35,155 nucleotides of DNA. Source: an uncultured Eggerthellaceae bacterium. Its GTDB lineage: Bacteria; Actinomycetota; Coriobacteriia; Coriobacteriales; Eggerthellaceae. Positions 8,077-15,669 of the stretch are shown one piece after another; the first letter of the stretch is position 1; every line of letters begins with the position of its first letter. The stretch spans positions 1-35,155 of the forward strand of contig CANOHY010000022.1 in NCBI GenBank assembly GCA_947565915.1, written 5' to 3'. The position numbers and the translations under genes are program-made. The notes under the pieces were generated by a model. The model saw only the letters and a program-made list of their open reading frames with translations. It made no database searches and was not told the origin of the DNA.

Positions 8077-8421
8077 TCAGCGCACCTTCATGTCTTGAAC
8101 ATGCACGTCGATGCTCTCGACAGGAACGCGCGCCTGGTTCTCCAAAACGAATCGAACGGTGTCGATGAGATTCTGGGAAACGGCATTCATGTTGGTGCCG
8201 TATTCCACCACGATGTAGAGATTCACGCGGATTCCGTTATCGGCATTGTCGATGGTGATGCCGCGGCGCAGGCGCGAGGGCGGAAGGATCTTCGCGATGC
8301 CATCTGCCGCATTGGGGGCCACCATGCCCACCACGCCATAGCACTCCATGGCCGCATGGCCAACCATGTCGGCCAATACGTCGTTAGCAACATGCAGCTT
8401 GCCGGGAATCGGTTCTGCCAT
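8077..8421 (-). CDS. Asp23/Gls24 family envelope stress protein (YloU-like)
   Basis: This 114-residue protein has the Asp23/Gls24 pattern: HVANDVLADMVGHAAMECYGVVGM near the start, a central GITIDNADNGIRVNLYIVVEYG strand region, and NLIDTVRFVLENQ with VESIDVHVQDM at the end. Members are alkaline-shock or cell-envelope-associated proteins. The YloU type is the constant upstream partner of FakA/YloV and may support its function, which fits here. The ATG follows AGGA at 7 nt spacing. A small hairpin (TGGGC/GCCCA, 8442-8456) lies in its leader. It is the first gene after the rpmB terminator, so it probably starts a new transcript running to purH. Confidence 0.92.
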   Translation of the reverse strand: MAEPIPGKLHVANDVLADMVGHAAMECYGVVGMVAPNAADGIAKILPPSRLRRGITIDNADNGIRVNLYIVVEYGTNMNAVSQNLIDTVRFVLENQARVPVESIDVHVQDMKVR

Positions 8422-8513
8422 CGTATCGTCCTTTCACACCCTGGGCCTTAAGCCCAAGCGCCGCTTCGCACGCGTTAAGAAGTGCTGGGCGCCTTCGTTG
8501 CAATCGAACCACT

Positions 8514-8519
8514 ATTTTA
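8514..8519 (-). promoter_or_regulatory. Candidate -10 box for the asp23-fakA-recG-rsmD-coaD-purH transcript
   Basis: On the minus strand the hexamer TAAAAT lies between the rpmB terminator and the asp23-family gene, about 95 nt before the start codon. No convincing -35 element is seen at 16-18 nt. Position favours a promoter here, since the terminator just upstream would otherwise silence six genes. Confidence 0.35.
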
Positions 8520-8550
8520 ACCCACGGTTACGCCTGTTGTGCGCCGCTCA

Positions 8551-8578
8551 AGAAAAAAGCCCGCACGCAGCGGGCTTT
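8551..8578 (-). terminator. Rho-independent terminator after rpmB
   Basis: On the minus strand a perfect 9-bp stem AAAGCCCGC / GCGGGCTTT with a 5-nt loop runs directly into a T-tract (six T in a row, 8558-8553). It lies 24 nt beyond the rpmB stop. It separates rpmB from the asp23-fakA operon. Confidence 0.93.
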
Positions 8579-8601
8579 ATCAAACAAGCGAGGCAGCGAG
8601 C

Positions 8602-8793
8602 TTATGCGCGCTCCACCTTGCCAGCCTTCATGCAGCTGGTGCACACGTTAGCCTTGCGCACGCGACCCTTGGAATCGCGAATGGTCACACGCTGGATGTT
8701 CGGGCGAAACCACCTGTTCGTCACGCGATGCGAGTGGCTCACATTGCGGCCAGCTACTGGCTTCTTCCCACAAATCTCACAAATCTTCGACAT
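8602..8793 (-). CDS. rpmB: 50S ribosomal protein L28, zinc-binding form
   Basis: L28 is a small large-subunit protein. The 63-residue product carries two CxxC pairs (Cys5/Cys8 and Cys51/Cys54), the so-called C+ form that binds zinc. The core GRNVSHSHRVTNRWFRPNIQ is typical. The ATG at 8793 was chosen because GGAG lies 9 nt upstream and the protein then begins MSKICEICGK like its relatives; the frame extends 11 codons further without similarity. It is monocistronic, between an extended -10 promoter and a strong terminator. The rpmB next to asp23-fakA order is common in Gram-positives. Confidence 0.96.
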   Translation of the reverse strand: MSKICEICGKKPVAGRNVSHSHRVTNRWFRPNIQRVTIRDSKGRVRKANVCTSCMKAGKVERA

Positions 8794-8861
8794 GTTCATC
8801 AACTCCGTTTTGCTACCTTCAACCACGCTGTTTCGTGGCTATCGCATTCAAAGACCTATGA

Positions 8862-8870
8862 ACTATAGCA
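8862..8870 (-). promoter_or_regulatory. Extended -10 promoter of rpmB
   Basis: The minus strand reads TGCTATAGT, an extended -10 element (TGn plus TATAGT), about 70 nt upstream of the rpmB start. No clear -35 element is present at the usual spacing, as expected for an extended -10 promoter. The same TGC prefix recurs before two other genes in this window. Confidence 0.5.
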
Positions 8871-8960
8871 CAAGGCATTCAAGCGTGCATGAGGATTTAC
8901 TGCAACCACAAGGGTTTCATGCTTGATCGTGACGCTAATGGCCGCAAAAGCCAACAACCG

Positions 8961-9683
8961 CTAATGAATCACCAGCAATCGATTGCAGGAAGGGCACACG
9001 CCCAAAGGCCGCTGGCTCACGAGGTCGATCAAGCGTCCGCCGCTGATGGTGCTACGGCACACGCTGCACACGCCACCTTCTTCGAGGTCGCCAAGAGCCA
9101 CTCCGCCAGTTTTAGCAGCAGTGCGGCTGTAGGCATCCAGCAGGTCGGCCGCAATTTTGGCCACCAGCTTTCCCCTTTGCTCCAAAAGAGCGCGAGATTT
9201 CTCGACGAGCTCGGCATCCTTCGATTGATAGGCCTCCACCAACGAGCTCTCTTCGGCATCGAAGGCAGCGATGGCTTGCTGGAGCTGTCCTTGCACAGAC
9301 ATGATCTTGTCCATCTCGGCAGTAAGCTTTGCCAAGCTCTGCGCCAGCGTATCGCGGCGCTTGGCCACGCCCGCCATATCCTTCGAGTGAGATTCAGCCT
9401 TGCGAAAGTCGCTTCCTGCCGCCTTTATGATCTCCTGTGCGCGTTCTTGCTTTTGGGCAAGCGAGCGATCCTCGTCTTCGATGGTGGTCATCTTCGCCTG
9501 CGTTGATTTCTGCAATTCCTCAACTTGCTGCAGCTTCGGGAGAACCTCTTCTCGCTTCTTGCGAATCTTCGCCACTTGGATGCGTTGTGGCAAAGAGGCT
9601 CGTTCCTTCTTCGCCTGCAGAACCTCTATGTCGATTCGCTGGACTTCTACGAGAACCGCGAGATCCTCATACGTAGCTTGCAT
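8961..9683 (-). CDS. Coiled-coil protein with C4-type zinc ribbon (CT398-like)
   Basis: The 240-residue protein is mostly a long charged helical region (about residues 5-170, rich in E, K, Q and L, e.g. AKIRKKREEVLPKLQQVEEL) and ends in a zinc ribbon with Cys206/Cys209 and Cys230/Cys233. This layout matches the C4-type zinc ribbon family related to CT398/FlgZ-like proteins, whose role is poorly known; nucleic acid or protein-partner binding is often suggested. The ATG at 9683 has AAGGA at 6 nt; a longer frame upstream lacks similarity and covers the promoter. The gene commonly sits beside a NIF3-family gene, as here (145 nt away, same strand). Confidence 0.85.
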   Translation of the reverse strand: MQATYEDLAVLVEVQRIDIEVLQAKKERASLPQRIQVAKIRKKREEVLPKLQQVEELQKSTQAKMTTIEDEDRSLAQKQERAQEIIKAAGSDFRKAESHSKDMAGVAKRRDTLAQSLAKLTAEMDKIMSVQGQLQQAIAAFDAEESSLVEAYQSKDAELVEKSRALLEQRGKLVAKIAADLLDAYSRTAAKTGGVALGDLEEGGVCSVCRSTISGGRLIDLVSQRPLGVCPSCNRLLVIH

Positions 9684-9715
9684 GGCAATCCTTTCAGCCC
9701 GTGTGGTTTGCCTGC

Positions 9716-9724
9716 ATTGTAGCA
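9716..9724 (-). promoter_or_regulatory. Extended -10 promoter of the zinc-ribbon gene
   Basis: The minus strand reads TGCTACAAT, an extended -10 box, 33 nt upstream of the start codon. No good -35 is seen. It suggests that the zinc-ribbon gene has its own promoter within the 145-nt gap after the NIF3-family gene. Confidence 0.5.
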
Positions 9725-9828
9725 ATTATGCGCACGCGCGGGGAATACCGCACACGCAAAAAGAGCATTTAGCCAGATGAAGAGAGCCCCAGCTCACAAC
9801 TGTGGCAGCGATGAGCACGAAGAGAGCC

Positions 9829-10725
9829 TCAGACGCGCGTAGCCTCGGGGGTGAACCAGCGCGGAACCTCTTCGTACACAAGCACCTTCTCGGAGGGAAC
9901 GCCAGCAGCTATCGCAGCCTGCGCGAGCAAAGCCAGAAGCGGAAACTCGCTCACATCGTGTCCGAGCTCGATGATTGCCATGCCCTTCTGCAGCGCCTCG
10001 AGCGCTTGGTGATAATGAAGCTCACCGCAAATCAGGCAATCCGCATGCACCTTGATGCAATCATCAAGAAGAGAGCCAGCCGAGCCGTTCACCACGGCGA
10101 TGTTCTGCACGAGGTCGCCCGGCGCGCCCCATACGCGCGGCACGGAACCGAAGACCGACAGGCACCGTGCTGCCAGATGCTCAAGCTTGATAGGCTTTCC
10201 GTCCGTCGGCCAGCATATCTGGCCATAGCCTTTGGCGCAGTCGCTTTCCCGCGGTGCCAGCACGCGCACGCACTCGAGGTTCAGAAGCGAGGGCAACAGG
10301 CGGTTTGCCTCCGACGAGCAATCAAGCGCCGTATGCAGATTGATGAGGGATACGCCCTCTTGCAGCGCTGAGGCAACAAGCGAGCCTGGAAGCGAGCACG
10401 TGGTATCGAGCGGCTTGAACTCGCAGGGCGGTTCGAGAAACACCGGGTGATGCGACAACAAAACATTCGCGCCTGCATGCATGGCAGCATCGATCGAGAA
10501 AGCCGTAGGGTCGAGGGCAACGAGCACCTTCGTAACCAGAGCTGTAGGGTCGCCCGCCAGCAAGCCCATGCGATCCCACGATTCAGCGTCGGCAACGGGA
10601 TAGCGCTCCAACAACCGAAGCTCTAAGGTCCCAATCGAAATCGGCGCTGAATTGCGCGATATGGTGCCGCTATTGGTTTTGACGAGCTCTTCGCTTGGCT
10701 TGATCATGCCTCGCCCGGTTTCCAT
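9829..10725 (-). CDS. NIF3-family dinuclear-metal protein
   Basis: The NIF3 (YbgI/YqfO) family forms ring-shaped hexamers with a two-metal site; the biochemical role remains uncertain, although some are annotated as GTP cyclohydrolase I type 2. Visible family features are ESWDRMGLLAGD, VLVALDPT, LLSHHPVF (metal-binding His pair), INLHTALDCS, a variable middle, then GELHYHQALEALQKGMAIIELGHDVSE with the second metal-binding set. The ATG at 10725 (or the one just upstream at 10728) follows GGGAG; the resulting ~30-residue N-terminal extension before the conserved part may mean that a later start is used. It lies 58 nt after a cysteine desulfurase gene. The inserted PII-like domain found in longer members is absent. 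Confidence 0.88.
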   Translation of the reverse strand: METGRGMIKPSEELVKTNSGTISRNSAPISIGTLELRLLERYPVADAESWDRMGLLAGDPTALVTKVLVALDPTAFSIDAAMHAGANVLLSHHPVFLEPPCEFKPLDTTCSLPGSLVASALQEGVSLINLHTALDCSSEANRLLPSLLNLECVRVLAPRESDCAKGYGQICWPTDGKPIKLEHLAARCLSVFGSVPRVWGAPGDLVQNIAVVNGSAGSLLDDCIKVHADCLICGELHYHQALEALQKGMAIIELGHDVSEFPLLALLAQAAIAAGVPSEKVLVYEEVPRWFTPEATRV

Positions 10726-10783
10726 CATGCTCCCTTCGCCTGCGCATTTTCTCTCATGGTAGCAACTGCGCGCAGCAACGGTG

Positions 10784-11998
10784 CTAGGCAATGCAATCCG
10801 TTAACGCTCGGACAAACTTCCGAAGGTCATCTTCGCTCGTAAGGCTGCCAAACGAGATGCGCAACTCGCCGAGCGCGAGGTCTGCGTCGATGCCAAGCGA
10901 ACGCAGCACGTGCGAGGCATCGAGCGATTGCGACGAGCACGCCGACCCACCCGAAACGCCGAACCCCAAAGCATCCAAACGCAATATGAGCGTTTCGCTT
11001 TCCCAGCCGCTCACCAGCACTGTCACGATGTTCGGAAGGTAATCGGTCGATCCCTCGGGCGGCAGCACGGCAGCCTGCACGCCATCGATCTTCGTCAGCT
11101 CTCGATAGAGCCAATCGCGCATCGTACGCTGGCGTGCCGACTCCTCTTCCATGTTCGCAAGGGCAGCCTGGCAGGCGGCAGCGAATCCCGCGATGCCGCA
11201 GACGTTTTGGGTGGTGGAACGCAAGCCGCTTTCTTGGCCTCCTCCCAAGAGCAGCGGTTGAAAGGGAGTGCGCGCACGCAGATACAGCGCCCCAACCCCT
11301 TTCGGACCACCCACTTTATGTGCGCTGAACGAGGCAGCATCGATGCCTAACGGCTCGCAGAGAAACTCGACCTTGCCCAAGGCTTGGGTGGCATCCACAT
11401 GGAAAAGCGCACCATGAGCATGGGCGATGCGGGCCAATTCAGCCACGTGCTGCATGCTTCCTATCTCGCTGTTCGCTGCTTGGATGGAAACAAGCGCCAC
11501 GCCACCAGGCTCGATTTCGCCCAGTGCCGCATCAAGAGCGCTCGGCTCGATGAAGCCCGCGCGCGTGGGAGCAAGCTTCACGAGGTCGAACCCCTCGCGA
11601 CGGAGCTGTTCGGCCGGATGCAACACCGCATCGTGCTCGAGGGCGCTGGTAACCACTGAAAGCGGCTGGGCGGCCTTGCCCTGCGCCTTGCGCTCGCAAG
11701 CAACCGCTCGCGCCATGCCGAACAAGGCTGCGTTGTTCGCCTCGGTAGCTCCCGAAGCGAATACCACTTCGGAGGGGCGGCGTGCCCCAATGCAACGTGC
11801 GATATGGCGACGCGCGTCTTCCAAGACAGCGAAAGCTGTTCGTCCAGGCGTGTGCAGGGAATTCGGGTTCATGCCGAAGGGGATGTTCTGACGTCCTGGG
11901 CCAAGAAAGGGCATCATGGCATCGAGCGCCTCAGGGCGAAGCGGTGCCGTGGCGGCCCAATCCAAATAGATGTAATCCGAGCTTACCGGCTCATTCAC
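10784..11998 (-). CDS. Cysteine desulfurase (NifS/IscS-like)
   Basis: These PLP enzymes take sulfur from cysteine to supply Fe-S clusters, thiolated tRNA or cofactors. The fold-type I signature is intact: SGATEANNAAL, SALEHDAVLHP (His122), HVDATQALGKV, the Schiff-base lysine in SFSAHKVGGPKG (Lys228), and the sulfur-carrying Cys354 in SGGSACSSQS. The short Cys loop points to the IscS/NifS class. A GTG start at 11998 is preferred: GGGAAG lies 8 nt upstream and the protein then begins just before IYLDWAATAP. The frame stays open 56 codons further, with an Arg/Cys-rich translation that overlaps rpe and looks spurious. No iscU, sufU or mnmA is next to it, so its sulfur acceptor cannot be named. 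Confidence 0.93.
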   Translation of the reverse strand: MNEPVSSDYIYLDWAATAPLRPEALDAMMPFLGPGRQNIPFGMNPNSLHTPGRTAFAVLEDARRHIARCIGARRPSEVVFASGATEANNAALFGMARAVACERKAQGKAAQPLSVVTSALEHDAVLHPAEQLRREGFDLVKLAPTRAGFIEPSALDAALGEIEPGGVALVSIQAANSEIGSMQHVAELARIAHAHGALFHVDATQALGKVEFLCEPLGIDAASFSAHKVGGPKGVGALYLRARTPFQPLLLGGGQESGLRSTTQNVCGIAGFAAACQAALANMEEESARQRTMRDWLYRELTKIDGVQAAVLPPEGSTDYLPNIVTVLVSGWESETLILRLDALGFGVSGGSACSSQSLDASHVLRSLGIDADLALGELRISFGSLTSEDDLRKFVRALTDCIA

Positions 11999-12048
11999 GC
12001 GAGGTACTTCCCTTCTCGCGCATCCCCTGCAATCGCAGATGCGCCTCT

Positions 12049-12765
12049 TTAGTCCATTTGGCTTCCGACAGCCACAAGAGCGCTTGCGCGCGCCGCATCG
12101 CCTGCAGACCTGATTAACTCGATGGCCACGGCAGGGTCGCTCTGTGCGAACACGGCATTTCCGCACACGATCACGTCGGCGCCAGCCTGCGCCACTAACT
12201 CCACGGTTCCTGGCCCTATGCCGCCATCAACTTCGATCAACAAGCCATCGTTTCCAACTTCGCGCGCCATATTCACGACCTGTGCTATGCGCTCATCGCT
12301 GCCCTCTATGTAGCTTTGCCCCGAGAACCCTGGTTCTACGGACATCACCAGCACCATGTCCAGATCGGCGATGACCGGCTTCAGCACCGCGAGGTCGGTC
12401 TTGGGCTTCACGGCCACTGCAGCCTTGGCACCCGCTTCGTGTATCAGCGAAACGAGGGAGCGCATCTGTTGCTCATCTACGGCCTCGGCATGAAACGTCA
12501 CGATGTCGGCGCCCATCTGCAAGAACCAGGGAACCTGATCGCATGGATTTGCCACCATCAGATGAACGTCGAGCGGAAGCGCGGTTGCAGCCTTCAGTTG
12601 GCGCACGTGCGGTATGCCGATGGTGATGTTCGGGACGAAATGCCCATCCATCACGTCCACATGCACCCAATCGGCTCCGGCACCCTCGATGAGCTCGATG
12701 TCGTTGCCCAAGCTCATGAAGTTGGCTGAAAGTATGGATGGGGATATCTTGAGGGGTTGGAACAT
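12049..12765 (-). CDS. rpe: Ribulose-phosphate 3-epimerase
   Basis: Rpe interconverts ribulose 5-phosphate and xylulose 5-phosphate in the pentose phosphate pathway. The TIM-barrel motifs are ISPSILSANF at the start, HVDVMDGHFVPN (metal-binding His and catalytic Asp), DVHLMV, SVEPGFSGQ, and EVDGGIGPGT with the second catalytic Asp. At 238 residues it is slightly longer than usual because of a short C-terminal tail. The ATG follows GGGAG at 5 nt. It is transcribed away from the Ogt-like gene, and a TAGAAT hexamer at 12798-12803 on the minus strand is a candidate -10 box. The cysteine desulfurase gene starts 50 nt downstream. Confidence 0.96.
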   Translation of the reverse strand: MFQPLKISPSILSANFMSLGNDIELIEGAGADWVHVDVMDGHFVPNITIGIPHVRQLKAATALPLDVHLMVANPCDQVPWFLQMGADIVTFHAEAVDEQQMRSLVSLIHEAGAKAAVAVKPKTDLAVLKPVIADLDMVLVMSVEPGFSGQSYIEGSDERIAQVVNMAREVGNDGLLIEVDGGIGPGTVELVAQAGADVIVCGNAVFAQSDPAVAIELIRSAGDAARASALVAVGSQMD

Positions 12766-12867
12766 GTCATCTCCCGAATCGTTGGCTCTCGTTTGTCATT
12801 CTAGCGCATAGAAGGCGTGTCATCAGGTATTATCGAGTCATCGTTCGATTGTTTCAGGAGAGCCGTG

Positions 12868-13341
12868 ATGCCCTTGAAGCCATCTTCGCTTAGCTTTAAC
12901 ACCTACGTGTCGCCTTATGGGCTCTTTACCGTGCAGGCATCGCAAGCAGGAATAGTCGCTCTTGCCTTCGATGATCAACCAATGGAGGGCAAGCGGGGCG
13001 CAACTGCCCTGACCAATCTTGCCGCCACGCAGGTGCAGGAATATTTGGCTGGGAAGCGATTCGACTTCACGGTTCCACTCGACATGCAAGGTACCGACTT
13101 TCAAAAAGCAGTCTGGCGCGAAGCTGTAGCCATTCCCTATGGGCAAGTGGTCATGGCGCGCGACCTGGCCGCGCGCTTGGGGCGGCCAAGCTCGTATCGC
13201 TCGATTGGCAAAGCACTCGGCGAGTGCCGTCTTGCGCCGCTGGTGCCCGTGCATCGCGTCGAGCAACCTCAGGCGAATGCGCATCATGCGCTGTACTTCG
13301 CCTTTCGCATGCTTGAGAAGCATGCCCAAGCATCTTGCTAG
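12868..13341 (+). CDS. Ogt/MGMT-family protein lacking the catalytic cysteine
   Basis: This is the only plus-strand gene in the window. Its 157 residues carry the N-terminal ribonuclease-H-like domain of methylated-DNA-cysteine methyltransferases (YVSPYGLFTVQASQAGIVALAF) and the C-terminal winged-helix domain (GTDFQKAVWREAVAIPYGQVV). In that domain the active-site PCHRV reads PVHRV: Val128 (GTG, 13249-13251) stands where the alkyl-accepting Cys belongs. The Asn-hinge position is Cys120, the Tyr that rotates the phosphate is Ala, and the GGYxGG loop is replaced by NAHHALYFAF; the arginine finger equivalent (Arg111), His129 and Arg130 remain. It therefore cannot work as a normal suicide methyltransferase. 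It may be an alkyltransferase-like damage sensor or a decaying gene. The ATG at 12868 has AGGAG 7 nt upstream. Confidence 0.85.
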   Translation: MPLKPSSLSFNTYVSPYGLFTVQASQAGIVALAFDDQPMEGKRGATALTNLAATQVQEYLAGKRFDFTVPLDMQGTDFQKAVWREAVAIPYGQVVMARDLAARLGRPSSYRSIGKALGECRLAPLVPVHRVEQPQANAHHALYFAFRMLEKHAQASC

Positions 13342-13439
13342 CCGCATGTCGGCAGGTTCCCTTGCGAAACACGCCACGAGTTCGAGCCGATTCTTCTTTC
13401 TCGGATGAAGAACCTGTAATTCCCTAAGTAACTACGACA

Positions 13440-13694
13440 AGTTGGAGGCACTTTCGTACGGTCTCTCCGGTTCTGCGGCCAGTTACGGCGAGTTGGGGCC
13501 GCTTTCGTACCTCTTCTTCAGAAACTCGAGCTTCGTCCTCCGAGAAGCAGCACGCTGAGCAGGCAAAATGCATCCCAGATACGAAACCGGGCCCGATGCT
13601 CAGCCAGAATCGACCGAGAAGAGATACGAAAGCGGCCCCAACTCGCCGTAACTGGCCGCAGAACCGGAGAGACCGTACGAAAGTGCCTCCAACT
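13440..13694. repeat. Large inverted repeat (76-bp arms, one mismatch) between Ogt-like gene and gpsA
   Basis: The left arm (13440-13515) and right arm (13619-13694) are reverse complements over 76 bp with a single mismatch at 13510; the spacer is 103 bp. Each arm holds two related 27-bp units that begin TACG and end CTTTCGTAC (13433-13459 and 13484-13510, about 22 of 27 identical). The whole gene-free stretch 13342-13785 contains little else. It lies between two converging genes, so it could act as a two-way transcription end, a cruciform, or a palindromic mobile (MITE-like) element. A frame of 144 codons across it on the minus strand has an unlikely composition and is not called. Confidence 0.92.
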
Positions 13695-13785
13695 CTAAGC
13701 AAATCGCAAAAGACTTTATCGTTGCGTTTGGGCGCGAAGCCAAAGCAGCGCGTGTGTCGGCTGGGATATGCGCTTTGCTGCCAAG

Positions 13786-14784
13786 CTAGTAGAACTCGGG
13801 TTTGAAGCTGCGCTTGGTGAGCTCCTCGGCAGCCAGAAGCGGGTTCACGCCTTCCCACACAACCTCATTTACGGCCTGGGCGATGGGAAGCTCGACGTTC
13901 TGCCTGTGCGCAAGGGCCAAAAGCGATCTGCATGCCTGCGCGCCCTCGACCACCATATGGCGACGTGCTTCGTAGCTCTCGAGCGATTCCCCCTTTGCCA
14001 CTGCCTCGCCGAACGTGCGATTCCTCGAATGCTGCGACATGCAGGTGGCTATCAAGTCGCCCGTTCCAGCCAGCCCCATGCACGTGAGCGGGCTTCCGCC
14101 ACAAGCTTCTACCAAACGCGACATCTCCGCTTGGCCGCGCGTCATCAGCATGGCTGCGGTGTTGTCGCCAAGTCCAAGACCATAGGATATGCCAACGGCT
14201 ATGGCGATTACATTCTTAGCAGCCCCGCAAAGCTCGGTACCCACCACATCGTCGCTCGTGTATGCCCGAAACCCATTCGAACCTATGAGCGTTTGGAACA
14301 GGGCTGCGGTCTCGGGAGATTCACTCGCAATCACTGTAGCTGCCGGAACGCCCAAGGCTACCTCTTCTGCATGGTTCGGCCCCGAAAGGCAGGCAAGGCG
14401 CTTTTCACTTCCGAGCACCTCGGCAAACAACTGCACCGATCCCATGCCGGTTTCAAGCTCTATTCCCTTGGAGCACAGCAGGATGGGCACATCGCTGCTT
14501 AAGCCCGCGTCGGCAAGGCGCATCGCCGTATCGCGTGCAACTTTCGAGGGAACCACCACCACAACCGCCTGCGCACCATCGAGGGCGTGTTGCAGGCTGG
14601 TCGTTGCGCAAACGGCACTGCTCAGGCTCACATCGCTCAAGTAGTCTGGGTTGCGATGCTCGCTGTTAATGCCATCAGCCACGCTGGCCCGTCGCGCCCA
14701 TAGGCTCACCTCGTGCCCGCAAAGGGCAGCTTGCTGGGCAAGCGCCGTTCCCCACGAACCAGCCCCGATGACGCTTACCCTCAT
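13786..14784 (-). CDS. gpsA: Glycerol-3-phosphate dehydrogenase [NAD(P)+]
   Basis: GpsA reduces dihydroxyacetone phosphate to sn-glycerol 3-phosphate, the backbone for phospholipids. The dinucleotide fold starts with VIGAGSWGTALA, followed by CSKGIE, SGPNHAEEVALG, the catalytic-lysine stretch CGAAKNVIAIAVGI, GLGDNTAAMLMTRG and AGTGDLIATCMSQHSRNRTFG. The start at 14784 (MRVSVIGAG) overlaps the plsY stop as ATGA; an upstream extension of 16 Arg-rich codons is rejected. At 332 residues it has the usual length. Directly after plsY, whose product uses its glycerol 3-phosphate, it completes a two-gene lipid precursor unit at the end of the long operon. Confidence 0.96.
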   Translation of the reverse strand: MRVSVIGAGSWGTALAQQAALCGHEVSLWARRASVADGINSEHRNPDYLSDVSLSSAVCATTSLQHALDGAQAVVVVVPSKVARDTAMRLADAGLSSDVPILLCSKGIELETGMGSVQLFAEVLGSEKRLACLSGPNHAEEVALGVPAATVIASESPETAALFQTLIGSNGFRAYTSDDVVGTELCGAAKNVIAIAVGISYGLGLGDNTAAMLMTRGQAEMSRLVEACGGSPLTCMGLAGTGDLIATCMSQHSRNRTFGEAVAKGESLESYEARRHMVVEGAQACRSLLALAHRQNVELPIAQAVNEVVWEGVNPLLAAEELTKRSFKPEFY

Positions 14785-15563
14785 AAAGCACAACTTTCGG
14801 GTACGGCGTCTGCCTTGACGGCGAATTCGCACGAACCAGCGGCCTTGGCAGAAGCTGCCTCGACCACAACGGCAGAATCTGACTGTTCGCTGGTAGCATC
14901 CTTCTTCGAAGAGCCACCGATGGTCGATTCCTCATGATGCATCAAACGATCGATGTTGCTGCGATGTGCCCAGATCACCGTAAGAGCTGCGATGGTCATG
15001 ATGAGCCATGCAAGCCAATTGCCCCAGAACACGTACAGCGAGATGAAGGGACATGCGGCAGCCGCAGCCAAGGAGCCAATCGACACCTTGCGGGTAACAG
15101 CCACCAAAACGATGAATATGGCGAGCTCCAGCAACGCACCCCACACGTTGAACACCACGAAGAGACACCCCACGGCAACCGCGATGCCCTTGCCGCCCTT
15201 GAAGCGAAGCCAGGGGCTGAAGATGTGCCCCCACACGCATCCCAAGAACGAGACCGCATAGAGTATCTGCACGACTGGTTGCTCGAGAGGCAGGGCGTCC
15301 ATTGGGTTCGCTACGCCCAGCCATTGGCAAAGCCACATGGCGAGAAGGCCCGACAGCAAGCCCTTTCCGAAATCCATGACGAACACCACGCAACCGCCCA
15401 CTTTGCCCATGGCGCGAAACGAGTTGGTGGTGCCGATGTTGCCCGAACCATACTGCCGAACGTCGCGGTGATAGAACAAGCGCGAAATCACGACTCCCGA
15501 GGGAATCGATCCCAACAGGAAGCAGACGGCAAAGAGCCCTATGAGAATCGCAGCGAACGGCAC
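14781..15563 (-). CDS. plsY: Glycerol-3-phosphate acyltransferase PlsY, with C-terminal tail
   Basis: PlsY is a membrane enzyme that acylates glycerol 3-phosphate with acyl phosphate. Conserved loops are YGSGNIGTTN (residues 38-47), MDFGKG and LRFKGGKG, between several hydrophobic segments (LIGLFAVCFLLGSIPSGV, LLELAIFIVLVAV, LAWLIMTIAALTVIWA). The fold ends with HRSNIDRLMHHEE. About 50 further residues, rich in Ser, Ala, Glu and Lys, form an apparently cytoplasmic, disordered tail that most PlsY proteins lack. The GTG at 15563 is preferred as start because AGGGG lies 6 nt upstream; a TTG at 15590 is possible. It overlaps gpsA by 4 nt and follows der after 106 nt. Confidence 0.93.
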   Translation of the reverse strand: MPFAAILIGLFAVCFLLGSIPSGVVISRLFYHRDVRQYGSGNIGTTNSFRAMGKVGGCVVFVMDFGKGLLSGLLAMWLCQWLGVANPMDALPLEQPVVQILYAVSFLGCVWGHIFSPWLRFKGGKGIAVAVGCLFVVFNVWGALLELAIFIVLVAVTRKVSIGSLAAAAACPFISLYVFWGNWLAWLIMTIAALTVIWAHRSNIDRLMHHEESTIGGSSKKDATSEQSDSAVVVEAASAKAAGSCEFAVKADAVPESCAL

Positions 15564-15669
15564 ACCTATCCCCTCTCGCTCAACGGACAAAGCCCATGAT
15601 ACCCAACCAGCCCTGCAGCCAGGCCAACAACAACCCTGCTATCGGCGGCGAGCATCTATCTTGCGAGCA

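Noticed and set aside
11999..12166. N-terminal extension of the cysteine desulfurase with several Cys residues
   Set aside because: The Arg/Cys-rich stretch overlaps the end of rpe out of frame and precedes a GTG with a usable ribosome-binding site next to the conserved domain start.
13424..13858. Minus-strand frame of 144 codons across the large inverted repeat
   Set aside because: The repeat forces similar peptide pieces to occur twice; the composition is Arg/Cys/Phe-rich without motifs and it overlaps the gpsA 3' end.
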